A stretch of DNA of 64,000 bases from an uncultured Bacteroidia bacterium (GTDB lineage Bacteria > Bacteroidota > Bacteroidia > Bacteroidales > UBA932): the NCBI GenBank assembly GCA_902785065.1, contig CACZXH010000007.1, forward strand, positions 217,641-281,640, given 5' to 3'. A program made the translations under genes and the position numbers. Below the pieces are notes generated by a model. It saw only the letters and a list, made by a program, of their open reading frames with translations. It was not told the DNA's origin and ran no database searches. Every line of letters begins with the position of its first letter. Positions within the stretch are counted from its first letter, which is position 1. Shown one piece after another: positions 51,372-60,270 of this stretch.

Positions 51372-52166
51372 ATGGCTACTAAAACTAAGGACTTCGCCTC
51401 GACGCAGCAGTTACTCGCATTTGCCTACCTCCCCAAGTATGATGAAGCCGTTGCCGCGTTGGCGAGAATGGCAGACCCAGAAGAGTGGGACTTCTCTGAT
51501 GCCCCCCATAGGAAATACTCGATTCTTAAGAATTATCTCGAGCATACCTTCCGGAAGGTGAAGAGCGAGGGAAAAGTTGCGTATTCAGCCGACAATGACT
51601 ATGCCTGTTTCAATACCGGTCTGGTGACCAAGAACCTGGAGGAGATATTCGCCCTCTTCGGAAAGAACGGCATTCCTGGAAGACAGCCCTTCTATCTCAA
51701 GTGTTTCTGCCGAAAGAGTGACAACCTTCTTCTCCGTGTCTTCAAGTCCAATCTCCCATTGATCGCAGATTACTTCCAGAAGCCCGAAGATCTGCTATTT
51801 AACCCCAACTGCAACTTGATTCCCCAGATTGATCATATCATCGAAGACAATATCGACCGCTTCCCCGCCTCGATGCACAACCTGGGCGAGGCGGAGGTTC
51901 GGAGGAAACTCGAGGGCGCCATCGATGAAGTACGAAAGCGCGTTAGGACGAACTACAAGATAGCCATTCCGCAGTACTTCGGAAACCGGATCCAGCTTCT
52001 TCTCCCACTGAACCTTACCCCGAACTCCCCGAATGCCGACCTCGCGTTGGTCGTTCACAAGATCGACAACGACACATATACCGCCAGGACCTGTTTGACG
52101 CTTAAAATGGCCTACAACAACGCACGGCTTATCGTCAAGCCTCAGAGTTCCTGGCTGAAGCCTTAA
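51372..52166 (+). CDS. DUF3825-domain protein
   Basis: The 264 residues start MATKTKDFASTQQLLAFAYL and contain the DUF3825 hallmarks YSADNDYACFNTGLVTKN, YLKCFCRKSDNLL and the C-terminal LALVVHKIDNDTYTARTCLT. The domain is often found with RNA-binding or cold-shock domains, but its role is unknown. The ATG at 51372 was chosen because an earlier ATG lies inside the terminator hairpin. It is transcribed away from the three-ATPase operon and may belong to the same defence setting. Confidence 0.75.
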   Translation: MATKTKDFASTQQLLAFAYLPKYDEAVAALARMADPEEWDFSDAPHRKYSILKNYLEHTFRKVKSEGKVAYSADNDYACFNTGLVTKNLEEIFALFGKNGIPGRQPFYLKCFCRKSDNLLLRVFKSNLPLIADYFQKPEDLLFNPNCNLIPQIDHIIEDNIDRFPASMHNLGEAEVRRKLEGAIDEVRKRVRTNYKIAIPQYFGNRIQLLLPLNLTPNSPNADLALVVHKIDNDTYTARTCLTLKMAYNNARLIVKPQSSWLKP

Positions 52167-52184
52167 AACCAAAATAGTCTTATA

Positions 52185-52228
52185 GAACATAGCAGGAGGA
52201 AAACCTTGATTTCCCTCCTGCTATGTTC
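52185..52228. terminator. bidirectional intrinsic terminator
   Basis: A perfect 15-base stem (GAACATAGCAGGAGG with CCTCCTGCTATGTTC) between convergent genes. The T-runs are modest on both sides. Confidence 0.75.
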
Positions 52229-52251
52229 CGTAAATGGAGAGACTACTCCTG

Positions 52252-53292
52252 CTACAACTTCAGCGTTCCCTGATCGGGGCTGATATACTCCTCGATACTG
52301 AAGCGATAGCACTTGCTTATAATGTCTTTGGACATCTTCTCGAATTCGTCGATTCCGAAAAAAGGAACGAACCCGAGCCCCTTGGCCAGTTTGATGCCGA
52401 AGCGGCCGTTGCCATAGGTGTTGCAATATCCAATAAGGTAATACCGCTTCCCGCCGACAAGAGAGTCAAGACTGATGACACTTTCCAGATCTCGCCTAAA
52501 GATATTGATGTGGTCGCAAATCGTGAAGGCTTTAACACCTTCGATATAAGGTTGGATTGCAATGAATGTCACATGCTGGTCCCATACCTTCACAAATACA
52601 CCAGAGACGATGATGGGACGGCGACCACATTTCCGTAACTTCTCCCGGATGTAATTCTTCAATTGAAAGTCCATGTCTTCTGGGTGAATCTCGAAATCGT
52701 TGACTTTCAATAATTTGCCATCCTTGAACAAATACGAGCCATTACGGTATAGGGCGAGTTCTTCGGAAATCTTTTCTTTCAAGTCATTGTCCCCTAAGGT
52801 CTTATTGGAAAGATAGGGACTCTCGAAAGCAAACTGAAAAATGGTTTTGGCATAGGGTTGTTTCCTTAACCCGTCCCATGTGTCGCCCATCGTGCCCTGA
52901 ATCATCTTGATTTGATCCGAGTACCTGATGGATTTATAACTGAACTGAAAGTCCCATATGGAAATAAGCAGGACGGCGTTCCCTTCGCTGTTGTCATAGC
53001 CAACGACAATCGTCCCCGGCTCTCTGATGTCCTCTATTCCCTTCAGCAAGTTAATGATATGGCGTTTGAACTGATAGTTCAACTTGCAATTCTGCTGCTT
53101 TACATACCTGTTGATGAGATTGATGGCAGCGCACCCAAGAAAAACATCGGCGATCTGATGATACGCCAATAGATTGAGGACGATCAATGCGCTCACAATC
53201 TCTTCTTCCTCGATAATCTCGGGGGGACGTGACGCATTCTGCATCCCAAGGATTCTCTCCCTGAAGGCGTGGACATCATCTTTATATCCCAT
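52252..53292 (-). CDS. unknown protein downstream of a GmrSD-type nuclease
   Basis: The 346 residues are soluble and beta-rich in the second half (GYDNSEGNAVLLISIWDFQF; IIVSGVFVKVWDQHVTFIAI). There is no P-loop, metal motif or signal peptide. It starts 36 bases after the GmrSD-like gene and is therefore probably part of the same system, perhaps as a regulator or a specificity factor. No family is recognised, and its base composition is AT-richer than that of the core genes. Confidence 0.65.
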   Translation of the reverse strand: MGYKDDVHAFRERILGMQNASRPPEIIEEEEIVSALIVLNLLAYHQIADVFLGCAAINLINRYVKQQNCKLNYQFKRHIINLLKGIEDIREPGTIVVGYDNSEGNAVLLISIWDFQFSYKSIRYSDQIKMIQGTMGDTWDGLRKQPYAKTIFQFAFESPYLSNKTLGDNDLKEKISEELALYRNGSYLFKDGKLLKVNDFEIHPEDMDFQLKNYIREKLRKCGRRPIIVSGVFVKVWDQHVTFIAIQPYIEGVKAFTICDHINIFRRDLESVISLDSLVGGKRYYLIGYCNTYGNGRFGIKLAKGLGFVPFFGIDEFEKMSKDIISKCYRFSIEEYISPDQGTLKL

Positions 53293-53328
53293 TGTGGCGG
53301 ACGACTTTCAGTATTCCACAAAGAGCCA

Positions 53329-55014
53329 CTACAAAACCCAATTCTTTTTGAAGACCTCCAGAAGGAACGCTTGCCGCTTTTCAACGACTTCAGGAGTCCA
53401 TTCCTTTTCGGCTAAGACCTGTGTCGTCAACGCATAGGCGCTCGTCCCATTCTTGCCGGTAAAGTACTTTACCTTCTTTTCCTCGAATTCATAGTTTTGT
53501 GCCTCGGAATTCTTCCTTCTAGCTAGTGGAACCAGGTTACCAATCTTGTTGAGCCACATTTTCTGTTGCTCGGCCGTCCACAACTTATTCCATTCACTAT
53601 CTTCCTTCGGTGTTTGCGGAAGCACATGCTCGATAGTGAATATCTGAGTTTTGTACGTGGCGGCGTTGTCGGACACGAACGAATCCAGGCGGAGAATCAG
53701 ATAATTCCGCTTGTTGGAAGTCATCGTGTAAATATCGGAGTTTAGCTGCTTGATGAACTGCGTTTTTTCATCTTCAGAGAGTTCAATCTCTTGGCCATAT
53801 TCAGCACATCCATTTCCCTCCAGTTCAGTCAAAATCCGGGCATAGCGTTGCACACGAGAATGAATGTCCCAAGACGTTGCCCGCATGGATGCCGCAAGTC
53901 GCTCAAGTTTTTTGAAGAATCCCGCTAGAAGCTCTGTCTCATCTTTATGATGGCTGAAATAGTACATGGCAACGGGGACCCAATCCGTATTGTCAATCCG
54001 ATTGAGCCAACGAAGTGTACCATTTACGCTATCTGCTTCATCGGTAGAGGAATACACCGCATTCTTGATAACATAGTAAGCTTCTGCATAGGGGTCCAAT
54101 GTGTTGTCAATGAACTTTGTCGCCTCTTTGTGGTCCAGTTTGGGAAGGACCTCTTTCAGGAACTCTTCTTGAAGAGTCTTCTTCTGATTCTTCTTCAAGG
54201 CAATCATTCGCATCTGGCCAAAAAGGTCATTGAAACCATCTCGTCCCAGGTCGGTCTCCAAATCTTCCCATTTCTTCGTATAAGCATCCCTTATTACGTC
54301 ATTGATGGCCCCGATCACGGTCGCCTTGATGATGTCGGTCGCCAATAGGCTGAGGCCTCTGCTATTCATGACAGAGAATACTCGATAAGCAGACTGAGCT
54401 GAGGACGTTGAGACCGCCACAAGGAAACACTTGGTCATCAAGAAGGTGCAGAAATCATCAATTTCGTCGGTTGAAGCAAACTTCTGATCGATTCTTTCCG
54501 ACAAAAGCTTGGCATTCAGGATGATATTACCCTTGGCTTCAGTATCTTGCTTTGTCGGGTCGAGCGTTATGAGCTCATCGATCTTGATTCCTTGAACATA
54601 TTTCTCAAAGAAATCATTATCGCGCTCTCGAATCCGGAGGCGGGGACGAGACTTGAGACCTTCGTATTTCTTCCCTTTCTCAAGGATGTAATCACGTAAC
54701 TCCGCAGCACTTTTTTCCGGCAATTTGGAAGCAAGGACGGCTAAAAAGATTGTGAGTGTTGTTAAACGCTGCTGACCGTCGATAACATCGGCATGCGGAA
54801 TGTTCTCGTCTTTAATCAGGACAATACTCCCCAAGAAATAGTTGTCTTCAGATAATTCACGGTCCCTGTACGCATCCGAGAGGTCCTCAAACAGCTTTCC
54901 GGTTTGCTCTTCAGTCCAAGCATATGGCCTCTGATAAGGAGGAATATCGAAATCAAAATCCGAGCTGAAGATTTTGAAGAGGGGGTACTCTTTGCCTTTG
55001 ATTGTTGCGCTCAT
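53329..55014 (-). CDS. GmrSD-like type IV restriction enzyme (DUF262 and DUF1524 domains)
   Basis: The 561 residues have an N-terminal DUF262 domain (DIPPYQRPYAW; ParB-like nucleotide-binding motif DGQQRLTTL at 79-87) and a C-terminal DUF1524 HNH nuclease with FTIEHVLPQTP (His463) and NKIGNLVPL. GmrSD enzymes cut modified phage DNA, for example glucosylated hydroxymethylcytosine. The start at 55014 is preceded by a 59-codon helicase fragment. All key nuclease residues seem intact, so activity is plausible. Confidence 0.88.
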   Translation of the reverse strand: MSATIKGKEYPLFKIFSSDFDFDIPPYQRPYAWTEEQTGKLFEDLSDAYRDRELSEDNYFLGSIVLIKDENIPHADVIDGQQRLTTLTIFLAVLASKLPEKSAAELRDYILEKGKKYEGLKSRPRLRIRERDNDFFEKYVQGIKIDELITLDPTKQDTEAKGNIILNAKLLSERIDQKFASTDEIDDFCTFLMTKCFLVAVSTSSAQSAYRVFSVMNSRGLSLLATDIIKATVIGAINDVIRDAYTKKWEDLETDLGRDGFNDLFGQMRMIALKKNQKKTLQEEFLKEVLPKLDHKEATKFIDNTLDPYAEAYYVIKNAVYSSTDEADSVNGTLRWLNRIDNTDWVPVAMYYFSHHKDETELLAGFFKKLERLAASMRATSWDIHSRVQRYARILTELEGNGCAEYGQEIELSEDEKTQFIKQLNSDIYTMTSNKRNYLILRLDSFVSDNAATYKTQIFTIEHVLPQTPKEDSEWNKLWTAEQQKMWLNKIGNLVPLARRKNSEAQNYEFEEKKVKYFTGKNGTSAYALTTQVLAEKEWTPEVVEKRQAFLLEVFKKNWVL

Positions 55015-55024
55015 AATGCTTTTA

Positions 55025-55204
55025 TTATTCGGTGTCCACATCCAGCTTCTCCAACTGATCCGCCCTAATGACCTTGCTGCTTGCACTCTGGTAATTTATC
55101 TCCTTGTATTCCAATGAGATACTGCGGCCAAGCTGTCGTATCATGGTGATGACAACGGGCTCTCCAGGAATCAAGTTATTTACGATGCTTCCTATCTGGA
55201 CCAT
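55025..55204 (-). CDS. 59-residue fragment resembling the N-terminus of a SNF2-type defence helicase
   Basis: MVQIGSIVNNLIPGEPVVIT and the following SLEYKEINYQSASSKVI match, as far as I can recall, the first 60 residues of large SNF2-family helicases from restriction-like operons. The P-loop and all helicase motifs are missing, and the frame stops with two TAA codons. It has a promoter and lies 10 bases before the GmrSD-like gene. It may be a remnant or a domesticated small protein that binds a partner. Confidence 0.6.
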   Translation of the reverse strand: MVQIGSIVNNLIPGEPVVITMIRQLGRSISLEYKEINYQSASSKVIRADQLEKLDVDTE

Positions 55205-55232
55205 TTGGGCGTTCGTGGTTTAGTACAACTTT

Positions 55233-55240
55233 CAAAGTTA
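55233..55240 (-). promoter_or_regulatory. -7 box for the GmrSD operon
   Basis: Minus-strand TAACTTTG fits TAnnTTTG, 29 bases before the ATG of the helicase fragment. Confidence 0.6.
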
Positions 55241-55518
55241 CAATTTTTACGCCGCAAATCCTGTATGCTGAGCCATTATTTCTGAAACTCTCGGTTTATA
55301 AAGTCACAATCAAAGGATCGTCATTCATTATCCAGTACTTCCAGTTGCCCAGAGATAGGTATTGACTTGTTCTTCCACAGAGCATTCCGGAACGCTGTGG
55401 AAGACCCAATAGAGCACGAAACAGAAAACAGATCGCATAAGGTTTAGCCTATGCGCTCCGATGAAATGAGTCAGGGATGATGGAATGTGACCGGCGTTGG
55501 CCAGTTCACGGTCGGGGC
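55241..55518. other. gap with a hairpin and a possible gene fragment
   Basis: A hairpin CTTCCACAG...CTGTGGAAG lies at 55372-55403 with an inner TTCCGGAA. A minus-strand frame without a start reads FRNALWKNKSIPISGQLEV and stops at 55321. It may be the end of a lost gene. Nothing else was seen. Confidence 0.4.
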
Positions 55519-55662
55519 CTAGTCGATGTTCCAGTAGGCATCCGGGTCACCGTCGAACACATCATCGATATCCTGGTCGCTCCAGCCCTCGACGTCCTGG
55601 GCATAGGATCCGTTGTAACGCTCGTAGGTGCGCTCCTCCTCGTAATAGTCTTCCTCGTACAT
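55519..55662 (-). CDS. 47-residue acidic protein
   Basis: The peptide begins MYEEDYYEEERTYERYNGSY and ends with DVFDGDPDAYWNID. This resembles, from memory, a small conserved acidic protein of Bacteroidales (YAQDVxGWSDQDIDDxFDGD). It has a well-placed promoter. No biochemical role is known; the extreme acidity suggests a protein partner such as a DNA mimic or chaperone client. Confidence 0.65.
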   Translation of the reverse strand: MYEEDYYEEERTYERYNGSYAQDVEGWSDQDIDDVFDGDPDAYWNID

Positions 55663-55724
55663 GTTGCGTGCGATTAAGGGTTCCGGGATTCTCCGCAGGA
55701 CCGCCCTGTTTCGTTTCCCAAGAG

Positions 55725-55732
55725 CAAAGGTA
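55725..55732 (-). promoter_or_regulatory. -7 box for the 47-residue protein gene
   Basis: Minus-strand TACCTTTG, a perfect match, 63 bases upstream of the ATG. Confidence 0.55.
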
Positions 55733-55791
55733 GGGAGCTGGGACGAACTGATTGTTCGCGAACGGTCTTTTAGGGAAGATTTCGCTATGGT

Positions 55792-56250
55792 TCAACGCAT
55801 CAGTTTGGCGATGGCCTTCGTGGCGTCATCGAAGCTGATACCGGTGTGCGGATTGATTCTTATCCAGCAAGTCTTCTGCTCTTCTAGGGCTTCCTTGTCA
55901 CCCATGTCGTCTATGATGACATAGGCATCGTCCGTATCCGCATTCTCGGCCAGCCACTGCCAGATCTCCTCGCCCCTGCAGCCAAAAACGCGTCCGGACC
56001 CCCAGGCTCCTGGCGTACAGCCGGCGATTTCACCGGGGAGCCCCCACGCTTTCCAGATTTCGCGGATTCTCTCGACCCCCATATGCCTCCAAGACGAGGA
56101 GACCACGATTCTGGCCCCGGTCTCTTCCACGATCCATCGCAGGTTCCGGACCGCCACGTCATCGAAATGATGTCCGTAACGGTCCGTATCCAGATAGTCG
56201 TTGCGGCCCGTGTTCAGCGGACCGTCTATGTCAAGGAACAGAAATCGCAT
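55792..56250 (-). CDS. HAD-superfamily phosphatase (HAD_SAK-like)
   Basis: The 152 residues begin MRFLFLDIDGPLNTGRNDY with the HAD motif DxDG (Asp7, Asp9). Motif II is VVSSSWRH, and a late acidic motif is VIIDDMGD. This small cap-less type includes putative polynucleotide or nucleotide phosphatases related to RNA-repair kinases. The start was chosen at the hydrophobic beta-strand. It is the last gene of the WYL operon, 16 bases after its neighbour. Confidence 0.8.
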   Translation of the reverse strand: MRFLFLDIDGPLNTGRNDYLDTDRYGHHFDDVAVRNLRWIVEETGARIVVSSSWRHMGVERIREIWKAWGLPGEIAGCTPGAWGSGRVFGCRGEEIWQWLAENADTDDAYVIIDDMGDKEALEEQKTCWIRINPHTGISFDDATKAIAKLMR

Positions 56251-56266
56251 GGTCCATCCAGGCTGT

Positions 56267-57040
56267 TCAGAAGACGATTCCGCAGTTATACTCAAAGAGA
56301 GTTTCACGGTCGAATTCAAAGAACTCGTCGAGCCGGCCATCCTTCAGGGTGAGCTTGACATACTCCCGTTCAAGTCCTCCGAAGTCGGTCCAAAAACAGC
56401 AGGATACATAGTATATCCCGTTGTCCCGGACTATCTCCGGGGAGAGGTCGAGGGCGTCCACGTCCAGGGAATCGATGTCGCACCGCAACAAGGTCATGTA
56501 CCCCCTCGCCCCCGGGTCTACCATCGCCTTTCCCAGGAAAGTCCGGGACAGGTCTTCCTTCGAATAGACAGAGGCCCTTTCATTGTAGTTCGCGTGCCAC
56601 CAAAGGGGAAGATATTGCCACAATTGTTGGAGAAGGAAAGCCTGCCACGCGCCCATCGGCGAATCGTCGAAGCGAAAGAAATCGAAGATGGATTTGTCTC
56701 GCGTACCGTCGGGCGTTTGGATGAACGGCTCACTCCAATCCCCGAGGCTCTCACTATCCATTTCGCAGAGCTTGATGCCGAACGAGTGCCCGGCGGGAAG
56801 GACGGCCTTGTCAAGTATTCCCGGGATGGAGTCATACTCTTTTTTGTCCACGACCTCGCGGAGGGACCGTGCGGTATGGAGCATGGAGAGATCCATCCCG
56901 TTCCCGCCGGTCGAGACCGCCTGCAGGTATTCCCTCTTCACGGCGTCCTTGCGCTCCTGCAACTCCTTCTTCTTCCGCTCCCGCTCCTCCATCTCGGCCG
57001 CGACCTCCTCCAGGAGGGCTTTATCGGGAAAGCTCGTCAT
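56267..57040 (-). CDS. unknown protein coupled to a WYL regulator
   Basis: The 257 residues begin with a coiled-coil-like charged stretch (EEVAAEMEERERKKKELQER), followed by a mixed domain rich in aromatics (FLLQQLWQYLPLWWHANYNE). There is no membrane segment. It overlaps the 3' end of the WYL regulator gene by 20 bases. Given that regulator and the HAD phosphatase, it might be an effector, but no catalytic motif is recognised. Confidence 0.65.
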   Translation of the reverse strand: MTSFPDKALLEEVAAEMEERERKKKELQERKDAVKREYLQAVSTGGNGMDLSMLHTARSLREVVDKKEYDSIPGILDKAVLPAGHSFGIKLCEMDSESLGDWSEPFIQTPDGTRDKSIFDFFRFDDSPMGAWQAFLLQQLWQYLPLWWHANYNERASVYSKEDLSRTFLGKAMVDPGARGYMTLLRCDIDSLDVDALDLSPEIVRDNGIYYVSCCFWTDFGGLEREYVKLTLKDGRLDEFFEFDRETLFEYNCGIVF

Positions 57041-58079
57041 AGTTCTTGACCATGAAGTACAACATGCCCCGCATCGTCTCCCGGATGTCATCCGGCTCGA
57101 CGATGATGACCTTGTCCCGGTACGATGCGAATAGCGCATACATCTCCACGTTCGGGCGACAGGAGATGAAGAAGAACTTGCAGTCCCTTAGGGAAGGATA
57201 CTTCCTGATGAACTCCTTCTCGGTCTCGGGATTCACCTCGTCCTGGGAAGAGTGGATGTACTTGGTACGGACGTAATCCACCGCCTCCGGCTTTACCGCG
57301 AAGTAGGTGTCCCGGGTTTCCACGTCCTTCCTGTAGGTCACTCCCACGATCTCCCCGAAACGCGCGTCTATATCGACGGGCGTGTCGATGTAGGGCAAGT
57401 CTTCAACATACTCCACCTTCCCGTCCATTCGGTCCAGGGCGTAGTTGTAGATCAAGTTCGGATCGAATGGGTACTCCTCATTCCCCACGGGGTTGCAGAT
57501 GAGGAACCAACGATTGTTGTACTGCCGGAGCTGGTAGGGATGAACCGTCACCTGGGAGAAAGGCTGCCCGGCGTCCTGGAACTTCCGGTAGCCGAAGCGG
57601 ATCACCTTCTTGCGGGCGATGGCGGAGTACAGATGGCCGAGGAGGTTCTCGGGAATCTGGAGGACGTTGTTCCTGGCAAAGGAGATGACGGGGCGTTCCT
57701 TCTTTCCTGAGGGCATGTCGAGCCTCTTCTTGAGGTTCTCCAGCCATTTGAAGTTCTCCAGGCCCTCGAACTGTCCGAGACTGCCGAGTGCCTCCCGGAG
57801 AATCTCCTCCTCGTCGGCGGTGATCTCCTGGTAGAAGAGGGGAATGGACTGGTCTTCATAGCGGACTGTTCCCCGCCCGCCCATGCCGCGGAGCATCTTC
57901 TTGCTGAAAGGTGCTTCTTCCAGTGCCTTGATGTCCTTCTGGATCATCCTCGTGGTCACCTTGGGGCATTCGCGGGCTACGGCCTTCTCGATGTCCTTGG
58001 TGGTATAGTCCTTATGGGGGTCGGCCAGCATCCGGTCGATGATGCGGTAGCGGGCCATGGCGTCTTTGTTTACGGGCAT
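57021..58079 (-). CDS. WYL-domain transcriptional regulator
   Basis: The 352 residues contain an N-terminal winged helix (TTKDIEKAVARECPKVTTRM) and a WYL domain (KKVIRFGYRKF, QVTVHPYQLRQYNNRWFLIC), followed by the C-terminal extension. WYL regulators often control defence genes and sense nucleotides or nucleic acids. It is first in a three-gene operon. The start at 58079 fits the promoter box 22 bases upstream; an extra ATG eight codons earlier overlaps the box. Confidence 0.88.
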   Translation of the reverse strand: MPVNKDAMARYRIIDRMLADPHKDYTTKDIEKAVARECPKVTTRMIQKDIKALEEAPFSKKMLRGMGGRGTVRYEDQSIPLFYQEITADEEEILREALGSLGQFEGLENFKWLENLKKRLDMPSGKKERPVISFARNNVLQIPENLLGHLYSAIARKKVIRFGYRKFQDAGQPFSQVTVHPYQLRQYNNRWFLICNPVGNEEYPFDPNLIYNYALDRMDGKVEYVEDLPYIDTPVDIDARFGEIVGVTYRKDVETRDTYFAVKPEAVDYVRTKYIHSSQDEVNPETEKEFIRKYPSLRDCKFFFISCRPNVEMYALFASYRDKVIIVEPDDIRETMRGMLYFMVKNYDELSR

Positions 58080-58100
58080 AGTGTCGTGTGGTAAGTGATG

Positions 58101-58108
58101 CAAATGTA
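58101..58108 (-). promoter_or_regulatory. -7 box for the WYL operon
   Basis: Minus-strand TACATTTG fits TAnnTTTG, 22 bases upstream of the start. Confidence 0.6.
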
Positions 58109-58153
58109 GGGATAAATCGCGAAACCTATGTTCGTTTTGTAGGCAAAATTGGC

Positions 58154-59344
58154 TTATTCCTCCTCGGGGAGGAGCCTCGGATGGATGAACATGTTGTAGG
58201 AAAGCATCGCGCTGTCGTTGAAACTGCTGTTTCCCGCTATTGACCCCATCCGGTGGATGATTTCGCAGAAGAGCAGGTTCTCGAGGAGCACTTCCGCATT
58301 CTTGTCTTCGGACTCCAGGCAGTGCCGGACCATCGTGTCCAGGCAGATCGTTCTCACCTTGTCATAGTAGTTGTTGACAATGACACTGAAAGACGAGGGG
58401 CTGAGGTTCATCTGGGCGTTGGCCCGCCAGGAGATCCAGGCTTCCAGCAGGTATTTCGTGTAGATGCGGGATTCAATGATCTCACCCAGCAGGGGCACGC
58501 CATCCCATGTACTGAACTTCACGTATTCGAGGGCGAGGATGGTCCGGCGGTCGATGTCTCTTTCCGCCTCGATGGCCCGTTTCAGGTTCTCCAACTGTTC
58601 ATCGGAGGGCTTCGGTCCCTCGTATTCGTACATGTTCATCCTGACCAGCGTATCGATCTCCGGCACGACATTCCTCTTGTCGTACCAGTCCCAGAACCGC
58701 TCCTCGAAGCGGTCGGTCTCCTCTTTGCTGACCAGTTCCGGAAGTTCCGACAGGGCTTCTGTGTACCTTTTGACTGCGACACTGAAAGGTGAGCCGGCAC
58801 TGTCGTTCCCGTCGAAACGATCGTACGCCTGCAAGAGCCTCTTCGCCCGAGCCTGTGCCCCGGCATCCGGAAGGGCCGCCCGGATGACCGATTCGGAGAC
58901 CTTCGGCCTGGCGTAACGGATCCACTCCAGCGTATCCTTCCTGGTGGTGGTCTCATCAGCTATCCCCGTGGACGCCCGCTGGAACCACTCGTAGGAGTGG
59001 ATCACCCGGTTGAAAAGGGCCACGTAGTTGTAACGGAGCTGGACAGTCCGGACTAGTGACTCGTCCTTGATGTCGGCCGCGGGGAAATAGAAGGCCTCCG
59101 CCTCCGGCGTGGTCTCCTCAAAGAAACTGTCCGTCTCATCCGGGAATGCAGATTCCATCCCCTCCTGACTGGTCAGGACGGCGTCGCAAAGCCGGTACGG
59201 CTCCAGGCCGGCATTGGCATCACTGAAGAACGAAAGAGGAGCATCGGCCTCAGTCGGGGCCGCTTTCTTGTTCCTGCTCTCGCCGCAGGAGCAGAGGAGA
59301 AGCGCCGTCAGGGCGCAGAGGAGTGCATAAATCTGTCTAGTCAT
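58154..59344 (-). CDS. lipoprotein of unknown function
   Basis: The 396 residues start MTRQIYALLCALTALLLCSC, a lipoprotein signal with the lipobox LCSC. The mature part is helical and charged, without sorted repeats (RAKRLLQAYDRFDGND; YEYEGPKPSDEQLENLKRAI). No family is recognised. It stands between the WYL operon and the radical SAM operon and could be an accessory envelope protein. Confidence 0.68.
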   Translation of the reverse strand: MTRQIYALLCALTALLLCSCGESRNKKAAPTEADAPLSFFSDANAGLEPYRLCDAVLTSQEGMESAFPDETDSFFEETTPEAEAFYFPAADIKDESLVRTVQLRYNYVALFNRVIHSYEWFQRASTGIADETTTRKDTLEWIRYARPKVSESVIRAALPDAGAQARAKRLLQAYDRFDGNDSAGSPFSVAVKRYTEALSELPELVSKEETDRFEERFWDWYDKRNVVPEIDTLVRMNMYEYEGPKPSDEQLENLKRAIEAERDIDRRTILALEYVKFSTWDGVPLLGEIIESRIYTKYLLEAWISWRANAQMNLSPSSFSVIVNNYYDKVRTICLDTMVRHCLESEDKNAEVLLENLLFCEIIHRMGSIAGNSSFNDSAMLSYNMFIHPRLLPEEE

Positions 59345-59368
59345 ATGAATCGTGTTGTTCTATAATTG

Positions 59369-59896
59369 CTACAAAGGTGGCGTGTTTTGACGAAGCGTAT
59401 TTTCGTCGAGGACTTGTGGACAAGAGGTCTGTTTTTCTTCGGTGTTAGTATTCAACAATGCCCGCTCGATGACTCGGGGAAAGTCGCAAAGCACTTCATA
59501 GGGATCTTTCCCCTCGCAGGCTTGGTTGAATCCATCTTTGAGGGACCTGGCGATCAAGATATAGCTTTCACCAACGATTCCCTTATACCACAGCCAGCCC
59601 TCAGGGAACGTCGGACAGGGCATCTCGTGGTTATGGAAATGATTCCAGCCTGTCATGATTTGATGATATCCGTTCTTCCAAGCCAGGAACTCTAGAATCG
59701 GAATGTATTGGTCCAGTATCTCATCCGGACTGGGGTAATAATACAAAGTGGCGTCAGAGCCCATCAAGTAGACGGGCCTGTTTTTCTCAAGGTAGACTGC
59801 CATGATTTCAACGTCTCCCGCATGCAGGAGATCATTGGCGGCCACGATCAGTCTTAAACCGTACTCGTCGGTTTCAAAGAGTTCCCAGTCATACAC
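59369..59896 (-). CDS. hypothetical protein with a GTG start
   Basis: The 175 residues start VYDWELFETDEYGLRLIVAA after an upstream stop, so GTG is the only good start. The middle is aromatic (EFLAWKNGYHQIMTGWNHFH), and the tail is polar and of low complexity. There is no signal peptide. No family is recognised; the position suggests co-regulation with the lipoprotein or the radical SAM operon. Confidence 0.55.
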   Translation of the reverse strand: MYDWELFETDEYGLRLIVAANDLLHAGDVEIMAVYLEKNRPVYLMGSDATLYYYPSPDEILDQYIPILEFLAWKNGYHQIMTGWNHFHNHEMPCPTFPEGWLWYKGIVGESYILIARSLKDGFNQACEGKDPYEVLCDFPRVIERALLNTNTEEKQTSCPQVLDENTLRQNTPPL

Positions 59897-60012
59897 CTGG
59901 TATTTCTCCCGATCTCAGATTGTCAGTCCCATCATCCTATGCTATTTCATCATAAACGAATATCGGTCGGACCCCTTCAGCGCCAGGCACGTCCCCCTGG
60001 CCAACTCCTGTC

Positions 60013-60270
60013 TCAGAAACGCCATGATTCGATTTCTTTTGCGTAGAGTTCCTTAATTCCGTCGTAATTGATACGTTCCCCGTTTTGCTTCATCTCCTCC
60101 AGCATCCTGTTCAGGCTGAGGAGGTGGAGTTCGCATGCGGGGCACGTGCCCCTGCAGCCGGGGTGTTCCTTTTGGCACTCCTCCTCAGTGAAGAAGAGCC
60201 CGTTGTCATCGCACAGCCGCTCCCGGATCTGCCGGAGCAGCCGGCATTTCTTAATCCCATTCATTGTCAT
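60013..60270 (-). CDS. cysteine-rich small protein next to a radical SAM activase
   Basis: The 85 residues contain six cysteines in the first half (Cys9, 20, 32, 39, 43, 46; PGCRGTCPACELH), which suggests a zinc or iron-sulfur site. The rest is helical. It overlaps the 3' end of the radical SAM gene by 20 bases. It might be a substrate, metallo-chaperone or redox partner of that enzyme; this is a guess from context. Confidence 0.6.
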   Translation of the reverse strand: MTMNGIKKCRLLRQIRERLCDDNGLFFTEEECQKEHPGCRGTCPACELHLLSLNRMLEEMKQNGERINYDGIKELYAKEIESWRF

